Positions 54,534-62,097 of a DNA stretch of 62,097 nucleotides are shown one piece after another. Within the stretch, counting starts at the first letter, position 1. Every line of letters begins with the position of its first letter. A program made the position numbers and the translations under genes. The notes under the pieces are model-generated. The model made no database searches. It saw only the letters and a list, made by a program, of their open reading frames with translations, and was not told the origin of the DNA. Source of the DNA: an uncultured Clostridia bacterium (lineage in GTDB: Bacteria > Bacillota > Clostridia > Christensenellales > Borkfalkiaceae); contig CALVWV010000026.1 of the NCBI GenBank assembly GCA_944368065.1, forward strand, positions 1 through 62,097, written 5' to 3'.

Positions 54534-55703
54534 ATGAAAAAACTTTTTACAAGCGAGAGCGTTACCGAAGGACATCCCGACAAACTGTGCGACCAGATTT
54601 CAGACGGCATTCTGGACGCCGTTTTAGCACAGGACAATATGGCGCGCTGCGCTATAGAATGCTGCGCCGCTTACAACCAGATACTTATAATGGGTGAAAT
54701 CACGACCACCGCAAAAGTCAAATACAAAAAAGTCGCGCGCGACATTATGGCAAAAATAGGCTATACGTTCGGCAACTTCCGCGCAGACAACTGCAAGATA
54801 ACGCTTGCGCTTCACAGGCAGAGCCCCGACATAGCCATGGGCGTCGACAGCTCGGTTGAAAACCGCTCGGGCGGGGAGCTCAACGACCTTATAGGCGCGG
54901 GCGACCAGGGCATGATGTTCGGCTACGCCTGCAACGAGACGGCGGAATACATGCCAATGACTTCTTACCTTGCAAACAAAATGGCAAAGCGCCTTGCTGA
55001 CGTGAGAAAGTGCGGCCTTCTGCCCTACCTCCGCCCCGACGGAAAAACGCAGGTTACCGTGGAATACGTCGACAAAAAGCCCGTGCGCGTTGACACGGTA
55101 GTCGTTTCCTGCCAGCATAACGAAAACGTAAATCAGGACATGCTGAGAAAGGACATCAAAAAATACGTCATTGACAGCGTCATTCCCGAAAATCTGCTCG
55201 ACGAAAACACAAAGTATTTCATAAACCCTACGGGCAGATTTGAAATAGGCGGTCCCGAAGGCGACAGCGGACTTACGGGCAGAAAGATAATAGTGGATAC
55301 CTACGGCGGCAGGTGCGCGCACGGCGGCGGAGCTTTTTCCGGCAAAGACCCCACCAAAGTTGACCGTTCTTCCGCGTACATGGCGCGCTACGTATGCAAA
55401 AACATTGTAGCCGCGGGGCTTGCGGACGAGATAGAGCTTCAGGTGGCGTACGCGATAGGCGTTTCCAAGCCCGTTTCGGTTTACGTGAACACATACGGCA
55501 CGGGAAAACTTGCAGACGACCAGATTGCAGACATAGTTACAAAAGAATTTGACCTGAGACCTTACTCCATTATTGAGACGCTTGATTTGCGCAGACCCAT
55601 ATACCTGCAGACGGCGGCTTACGGTCACTTCGGCAAACCCAACCTCCCCTGGGAGCGCACGGACAGAGTCGACGACCTTAAAAAGTACCTTAAAAACAAC
55701 TGA
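54534..55703 (+). CDS. metK: S-adenosylmethionine synthetase
   Basis: 389 residues. It makes SAM from methionine and [22 protein letters not shown], the ATP/metal segment [33 protein letters not shown] and the loop [23 protein letters not shown] sequence are unmistakable. The start is ATG 54534 after AGGAT; an in-frame ATG 14 codons earlier lacks a ribosome site and family similarity. Controlled by the S-box upstream. Confidence 0.98.
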   Translation: MKKLFTSESVTEGHPDKLCDQISDGILDAVLAQDNMARCAIECCAAYNQILIMGEITTTAKVKYKKVARDIMAKIGYTFGNFRADNCKITLALHRQSPDIAMGVDSSVENRSGGELNDLIGAGDQGMMFGYACNETAEYMPMTSYLANKMAKRLADVRKCGLLPYLRPDGKTQVTVEYVDKKPVRVDTVVVSCQHNENVNQDMLRKDIKKYVIDSVIPENLLDENTKYFINPTGRFEIGGPEGDSGLTGRKIIVDTYGGRCAHGGGAFSGKDPTKVDRSSAYMARYVCKNIVAAGLADEIELQVAYAIGVSKPVSVYVNTYGTGKLADDQIADIVTKEFDLRPYSIIETLDLRRPIYLQTAAYGHFGKPNLPWERTDRVDDLKKYLKNN

Positions 55704-55835
55704 TTGCTTTTTCGCCTGAAGGGCGTTTTCTGAGCGAAAAACAAAAATATGTTACGGCGCAGGTCAAATGCCGCGCCCGGGTATTTTGGCGGCGCGCGGA
55801 AACTTCCGCGCGCCGCCTTTAAGGAATTATCCGCA

Positions 55836-56573
55836 ATGAAGACAAGGCAGTTTTTCGTAAAAATCCGCGACCTCATATTTCCGCAGAACATAACGTGCGA
55901 TTTGTGCGGCGCGGAAATTTTTGACGGCGGACATCTGTGCGCAAAGTGCGAAAAAACAATAACATATAACGACAAGACTGTCTGCCCCGTCTGCGGAAGA
56001 AAGACGAAGCGGGCAGAAATATGCGCGGAATGCAAGGCGTGCGCGCCGCGATACAAAAAGGGCGTTTCGGTTCTGGTTTATTCGGGCGGCGGCGCTCAGC
56101 TCATAAAAAAATTCAAAAGCGGAGCAAAATACCTTAAGGACTTTCTGGGCGGACTTATGGCGGAAAAGGCAAAAAAGCTTCCGCCCTGCGACGCCGTGAC
56201 ATACGTACCGATAACAAAAAAGCGCAGAAGACAGCGCGGCTACAATCAGGCGGAGCTTCTTGCCAAGGTTATTTCCGAAAAGCTTGACATTCCGCTCATT
56301 CACGCGCTTGAAAAAAGGCGCGACACCGACGAACAGAAGAGCCTGAGCCTTAAAGAGCGCGCAGAAAACCTTAAAGGCTGCTTCCGCGTCTGCGACCGCG
56401 CCGCGGTGAAAGGCAAAACCTTGCTGCTTGCGGACGACGTGCTCACAACGGGCGCGACGGCAGACGGGATTTGCAGCGAGCTGCTCTCTGCGGGAGCAAA
56501 AGCAGTCTTCCTTGTAACCGCCGCATCGGTAGAATACAAACCTTTCACCGATAAAGAGAATATGACGCATTAA
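55836..56573 (+). CDS. ComF family phosphoribosyltransferase-like protein
   Basis: 245 residues from ATG 55836 (AAGGAA nine bases upstream). Zinc-finger cysteines open the protein (CDLCGAEIF, HLCAKCEK, CPVCGRK, CAECKAC). The type I phosphoribosyltransferase fold then ends in the PRPP loop LLLADDVLTTGATADG. RRRQRGYNQAELLAK is the ComF motif. ComF/GntX proteins help DNA uptake in some bacteria. Divergent neighbour ligA is also a DNA-metabolism gene, but no other competence gene is nearby. Confidence 0.93.
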   Translation: MKTRQFFVKIRDLIFPQNITCDLCGAEIFDGGHLCAKCEKTITYNDKTVCPVCGRKTKRAEICAECKACAPRYKKGVSVLVYSGGGAQLIKKFKSGAKYLKDFLGGLMAEKAKKLPPCDAVTYVPITKKRRRQRGYNQAELLAKVISEKLDIPLIHALEKRRDTDEQKSLSLKERAENLKGCFRVCDRAAVKGKTLLLADDVLTTGATADGICSELLSAGAKAVFLVTAASVEYKPFTDKENMTH

Positions 56574-56576
56574 TAA

Positions 56577-56612
56577 AAAAGCCGCGAAGCTTACGCTTCG
56601 CGGCTTTTTTTA
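56577..56612. terminator. bidirectional terminator
   Basis: AAAGCCGCGAAGC / GCTTCGCGGCTTT hairpin with a T-run, between convergent comF and ligA. Confidence 0.92.
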
Positions 56613-56661
56613 ATTGCAATTTAAAGCATATATACGCCAATGGTTGCGGCATATATGCGGG

Positions 56662-58611
<1,950 letters not shown>

Positions 58612-58813
58612 TTAAATTATCGTTAATCCGCACATATGTGCGGGTGAATTGCTTTTTTATCGCGGGAAACACCGCCGCATTCTTCGCGCGGTAAGATTAC
58701 TTTGCCTTCCGTGCGGGGCAAGATTTGCTCCGCGTTCTGTACGCGCGGAAACATAAATCCGCATTCTGCGCCGCACCCTTTGCGCGGGGAAATATGCCGC
58801 AACGAAAGAAGGG

Positions 58814-61219
58814 TCAGCCTATTATTGTAAGCGGCGCAAGAGACGCTGAAAGCTCCTTTATGCCCTGCCCCTCGAACGCGACGTTTATTACCGTGCCGCC
58901 GTTGCGGACGGCTACCACCGTGCCGTTGCCGAACTTTGCGTGGCGCACCTTTGTGCCGACGCGGTACTTTCCGCCTGCCGCGGGCTTCTGCGCCTGACCT
59001 GAAAAGCCGGAAAAGCCCGAAAAAGATTTAGCCGGACTTGCGTAGCTTGCGGGGCGCGATTCAAAGTCGCCGCCGTCGGAGTAAAGCGAGCGGGAATATC
59101 CCCTTTCTTCCGCCGCGGAATCGTCCCTCTTTGCGTATGAGCCACCGTAAGAGTTGCTGTAGGAATTACCGTAGGAATTGCCGTAAGAGTTACCGTAGGA
59201 ATTGCCATACGAATTGCCAGAGCTGCGGCCGTAGGAATTGCCGTAAAAATCGCCGCCGTAACGCTGCGAACCGTAGTCGCCCCTGCCGTAACCTGCGTTG
59301 CGGTTGCCTGCAAAAACGGGCGTGTCCTTTATGCCGAGCTGACCTGAAAGTTCCTTTAAAAAGCGCGACATTGCAGTGCGCTCGCGGCGGCCGTATAAGT
59401 TGCGCTCCTTGGCGCGGGTAAGGTAAAGCCGCTCTTCCGCGCGCGTTATGGCTACGTACATCAGTCTGCGCTCTTCCTCGAGCTCCCTCCCCTCGCTCTC
59501 CGCGCGGGAAGAAGGCATTATGCCCTCTTCAAGGCCTGCTATAAACACCGCTCTGAATTCAAGACCTTTGACGGAATGTATGGTGGCAAGCGTCACATAG
59601 TTGCTTTCATCCATATCGTCGGTATCCGAATAAAGGGTTACCTGGCTTAAATATTCGCTTAAAGTCGACTGCGGATTGAGCCTTGAATAGTCGTCCACGG
59701 AGGCAACAAATTCGTCCACGTTGGCTATGTCGTTTTCGTCCTCGTACGCTTCTTTGAGACCCGTTTTTGCAATCACTTCGCGCACGAAGGAATTTACGGG
59801 GCTGTCCAGCGAGGATATGACGAGGTTTTTTATTACTGAACCGAAGTCTGAAAGCCGCTTTTTCATGCCGGCATTCAGCGGAAGCTCGTCGCAGTCGAGC
59901 ACGGCGTCGTACAGAGAAAGTCCGTTCTGCGCGGCGTAGCTTTCCATAACCTCGAGAGTTTTTCCGCCTATGCCGCGGCGCGGAACGTTTATTATGCGCA
60001 TGAGCGCTTCGCCGTCGTAGGGGTTTGCTATAAGGCGGAGGTATGCGAGCACGTCCTTTATCTCCTTCCTTTCAAAGAATTTAAGGCCGCCGAACACCTT
60101 GTACGGAATGTTGTATTTGTTGAACTCCTGTTCGAATGAGCGCGTAAGCGCGTTTATGCGCATGAGTATGGCAAAATCAGAATATTTGTATCCGCTGTTC
60201 AAAACGAGGTCGGATATTGTGCGCGCGGCGAACAACGCTTCGGAAAGCTCGTCCTCGGCGGCAAAGTACTGCGGCTTTACGCCGTCCGCAACGTCCGTCC
60301 AGAGCGTTTTGCCCTTTCTGCCTGCGTTGTTTTTTATAATCTCGTTGGCGAGCTTTAGAATGCTGCCCGTAGAACGGTAGTTGCGCTCGAGCTTGTAGAC
60401 TTTTGCGTCGGGGAAATCCCTGTCGAACTGGAGAATATTTTCTATCTCCGCGCCGCGCCAGCCGTATATCGACTGGTCGTCGTCGCCTACGCAGAAGAGG
60501 TTGCCGTGCACGCTTGTGAGGAGCTTTACGATGTCGTACTGGACGGCGTTGGTATCCTGAAATTCGTCGACAAGGACGTATTTGAACCTGTCCGAAAGGT
60601 ACTCCCTTGCCTCCGCATTGGCGCGAAGAAGGCGCAGGGTATACAAAAGAAGGTCGTCGAAGTCGAGCGCGTTGTTTTCGTGCAGATGCTCTTCGTAGCG
60701 CTTATAGACGCGCATATAGTCGTCCATCTTGTCCTCGTGGGCGTGCTTGCGCGCATACTGGTCGGGCTCGAGACCGAGCATCTTTGCGTTGCCTATGTGG
60801 AACTTAGCGTTCTTAAGCATTTTTTCGTCGTCGTAGTCGAGCTCCTTAAGGCTTTTTTTGACTATGTTCTTGCGCTCGGTTTCGCTGTATATGGAAAAAT
60901 CGGGCTTTATGCCCGCTTCCGCAGTGTACATTCTGAGTATGCGCACGCACATTGAGTGTATGGTGCATATCCACATATCCGCGACGTCGCCGCAGACGAG
61001 GCGAACCCTCTCCTTCATCTCCGCCGCAGCTTTGTTGGTAAAAGTTATGGCAAGAATCTGGCGGGGGGACGCAAGTCCCTGCCTTAGTATGTAGGCTATG
61101 CGCGAGGTAAGAACGCGCGTTTTGCCGCTGCCCGCGCCCGCAAGCACGAGCACTGCTCCCTCTGTATCCTGTACAGGTTTTATCTGTTCTGAATTAAGTT
61201 TATCTAATATCTCGTCCAT
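58814..61219 (-). CDS. pcrA: UvrD/PcrA-type DNA helicase
   Basis: 801 residues from ATG 61219. Superfamily 1A helicase: Walker A GAGSGKTRVLT, LITFTNKAAAEMKER-like IAITFTNKAAAEMKE, DEFQDTN, GDDDQSIYGWRGA, NYRSTGSIL, TIHSVKGLEF and ITRAEERLYL. Between helicase core and C-terminal domain is a Gly/Asn/Ser/Tyr tract with repeated GNSY. The end YRVGTKVRHAKFGNGTVVAV is the Tudor-like RNA-polymerase-binding domain of PcrA. No ribosome site precedes the start; the -10 box lies only seven bases upstream. Confidence 0.97.
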   Translation of the reverse strand: MDEILDKLNSEQIKPVQDTEGAVLVLAGAGSGKTRVLTSRIAYILRQGLASPRQILAITFTNKAAAEMKERVRLVCGDVADMWICTIHSMCVRILRMYTAEAGIKPDFSIYSETERKNIVKKSLKELDYDDEKMLKNAKFHIGNAKMLGLEPDQYARKHAHEDKMDDYMRVYKRYEEHLHENNALDFDDLLLYTLRLLRANAEAREYLSDRFKYVLVDEFQDTNAVQYDIVKLLTSVHGNLFCVGDDDQSIYGWRGAEIENILQFDRDFPDAKVYKLERNYRSTGSILKLANEIIKNNAGRKGKTLWTDVADGVKPQYFAAEDELSEALFAARTISDLVLNSGYKYSDFAILMRINALTRSFEQEFNKYNIPYKVFGGLKFFERKEIKDVLAYLRLIANPYDGEALMRIINVPRRGIGGKTLEVMESYAAQNGLSLYDAVLDCDELPLNAGMKKRLSDFGSVIKNLVISSLDSPVNSFVREVIAKTGLKEAYEDENDIANVDEFVASVDDYSRLNPQSTLSEYLSQVTLYSDTDDMDESNYVTLATIHSVKGLEFRAVFIAGLEEGIMPSSRAESEGRELEEERRLMYVAITRAEERLYLTRAKERNLYGRRERTAMSRFLKELSGQLGIKDTPVFAGNRNAGYGRGDYGSQRYGGDFYGNSYGRSSGNSYGNSYGNSYGNSYGNSYSNSYGGSYAKRDDSAAEERGYSRSLYSDGGDFESRPASYASPAKSFSGFSGFSGQAQKPAAGGKYRVGTKVRHAKFGNGTVVAVRNGGTVINVAFEGQGIKELSASLAPLTIIG
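59141..59245 (-). repeat. 12-bp coding repeats (GNSY) in pcrA
   Basis: About seven to eight near-identical 12-base units encoding Gly-Asn-Ser-Tyr in the linker before the Tudor-like domain. Confidence 0.9.
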
Positions 61220-61226
61220 CCGCAAT

Positions 61227-61255
61227 ATTATACCACAGCCGCGGCGAAATTACAA
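61227..61255 (-). promoter_or_regulatory. pcrA promoter
   Basis: TTGTAA (61250-61255), 17 bases, TATAAT (61227-61232) on the minus strand. Seven bases separate the -10 box from ATG 61219, so transcription probably begins at or next to the start codon. Confidence 0.72.
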
Positions 61256-61318
61256 TTTATTGAAACGGTAATTTGCCGCGCCCGCAAAAGGTTTATGCTT
61301 TGCATTTGAAAGGTTTAT

Positions 61319-61347
61319 GCCGCCGCCCGCGGCGCGGGCGGCGGCAC
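61319..61347. terminator. hairpin downstream of the small rpsU-linked gene
   Basis: TGCCGCCGCCCGC / GCGGGCGGCGGCA with CTTTT on the plus side. A second, smaller hairpin (CCGCAG / CTGCGG, 61384-61399) lies between it and the stop at 61471. Confidence 0.65.
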
Positions 61348-61470
61348 TTTTGAAAAGGAAAAGTCCGCATCATTATTTTTTCTGCCGCAGTCGGCTGCGG
61401 AGATTAAAAATAAGAATCCTCGCCGTGAAAAACGTGCCGCAGCCTTGCGCGCGGCCTGCCGCGGACATAA

Positions 61471-61851
61471 TCAGCCCAGCGGGAGCTCGCGTTCCTTTCT
61501 GTAGCGTTCGAGCGCGGCGAGATACTTTGCGGAAAGTTCGAGGTTGTACCTCTGCTTTTCTTCGTAAGAGAGCGTTGCATAGTACGCCTTGTCCGTAAGT
61601 CTGCCGATTGCGTCGGAGACTTCGCCGCATTCATCCAGCATAGCCTTTACCCTTAAGTAAAATTCATCGGGCGCGGAGCCCTTTATCTGCCGCTGTACTT
61701 TTACGCCTATATAGCTTTTTACCTTGCTTTCGTTGAGTCCTAAATTTTTCGCCTGTAGCTCGCCCTGCTTTATGTTTGTTTTGCAGTTTTCCCAGAAGTT
61801 ATTTTTCAGCCTTTGTTTTGCCTGTCGTGCAATGCTTTTGATACTTTCCAT
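61471..61851 (-). CDS. small helical protein of unknown function linked to rpsU
   Basis: 126 residues from ATG 61851, five bases after AAGGAG. Highly charged and helical: RQAKQRLKNNFWENCKTNI, LNESKVKSYIGVKVQRQIKG, then DEFYLRVKAMLDECGEVSDAIGRL and SYEEKQRYNLELSAKYL. I do not recognise the family. It holds the place that yqeY often takes after rpsU in Firmicutes, but it is not YqeY-like in sequence. A terminator lies between it and rpsU. Confidence 0.8.
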   Translation of the reverse strand: MESIKSIARQAKQRLKNNFWENCKTNIKQGELQAKNLGLNESKVKSYIGVKVQRQIKGSAPDEFYLRVKAMLDECGEVSDAIGRLTDKAYYATLSYEEKQRYNLELSAKYLAALERYRKERELPLG

Positions 61852-61887
61852 AATAACTCCTTTTGCGCCGCAATGCGACATTAAAAT

Positions 61888-61930
61888 AAAAAGAAAAAGC
61901 CCGACCGACGTTGCGTCAGCCAGACTTTTT
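61888..61930 (-). terminator. terminator after rpsU
   Basis: AGTCTGGCTGACG / CGTCGGTCGGGCT hairpin (G-U pairs) followed by CTTTTTCTTTTT on the minus strand. Confidence 0.82.
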
Positions 61931-61937
61931 TGTTAGC

Positions 61938-62097
61938 TTAGTTCTTGTTGCGTTTTCTTGCCGCTTCGGACTTCTTGCGGCGCTTTACCGAAGGGGATTC
62001 GTAGAATTCCTTCCTGCGGAGATCGCCGATTATGCCGTCGCGCGAGCACTTTCTTTTGAACCTTTTGATAGCGCTTTCAACGGACTCGTTTTCGCCT
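61938..62097 (-). CDS. rpsU: 30S ribosomal protein S21 (5' end beyond the window)
   Basis: The last 52 codons of bS21: [19 protein letters not shown], then [22 protein letters not shown] and a TAA stop at 61938-61940. The start lies to the right of the window. Only a few N-terminal residues are missing. Confidence 0.95.
   Translation of the reverse strand, partial: GENESVESAIKRFKRKCSRDGIIGDLRRKEFYESPSVKRRKKSEAARKRNKN

Noticed and set aside
61471..61851. yqeY
   Set aside because: The position after rpsU suggests it, but the residues do not match YqeY.

Overview
The window looks like part of the chromosome of an anaerobic, gut-type, low-to-mid-GC Firmicute of the class Clostridia. The evidence is AgrC/AgrA-style GHKL kinases paired with LytTR regulators, a SpoIIID sporulation regulator, strong AGGAGG ribosome sites, consensus sigma-A promoters, a SAM-I riboswitch on metK, formate-tetrahydrofolate ligase, bile-salt-hydrolase-type enzymes and a class II xylose isomerase. 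A Christensenellales-like lineage is a guess. No phage, insertion sequence, CRISPR array, tRNA or rRNA was seen.

The first 27 kb is accessory carbohydrate and surface biology, nearly all on the minus strand. Three large, membrane-targeted GH3 glycosidases have permuted domain order (one is cut by the window start). Two of them lie in a run with a carbohydrate-binding-like lipoprotein. Between the GH3 genes are an AraC/PocR regulator, a GH28-like glycosidase and xylA-xylB. Two GHKL/LytTR two-component pairs bracket this sugar locus; the second response regulator is broken inside its DNA-binding domain. The genes together suggest secreted breakdown of plant polysaccharide with import and isomerisation of pentose. 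Next come a pair of Ntn-type amide hydrolases (one a good bile salt hydrolase candidate), a MarR repressor with a consensus promoter between two palindromic operators, methylglyoxal synthase and a lipoprotein.

From 27.8 kb onward the genes are mostly housekeeping: proS, a phosphomannomutase, transketolase, a nitroreductase, a two-gene 'archerase'-type ATPase plus 2-hydroxyacyl-CoA-dehydratase-like reductase, spoIIID, rplI, glnS, fhs, glyS, an ABC-F ATPase, a PflA-like radical SAM protein, metK, comF, ligA, pcrA and rpsU. Among them sit several odd proteins: a SpoIIID with a ten-cysteine tail, a membrane protein ending in a ribosomal-L15-like domain, and a four-helix membrane protein ending in an integrase-SAM-like domain.

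Non-coding structure is unusually rich. There is a six-copy 20-bp tandem repeat, a dispersed ~20-bp intergenic motif with at least eight copies, many perfect GC-rich terminator hairpins, several consensus -35/-10 pairs with 17-bp spacers, and at least three genes whose -10 box lies so close to the start codon that leaderless mRNA is likely. All functional statements are sequence-reading inferences without database searches.
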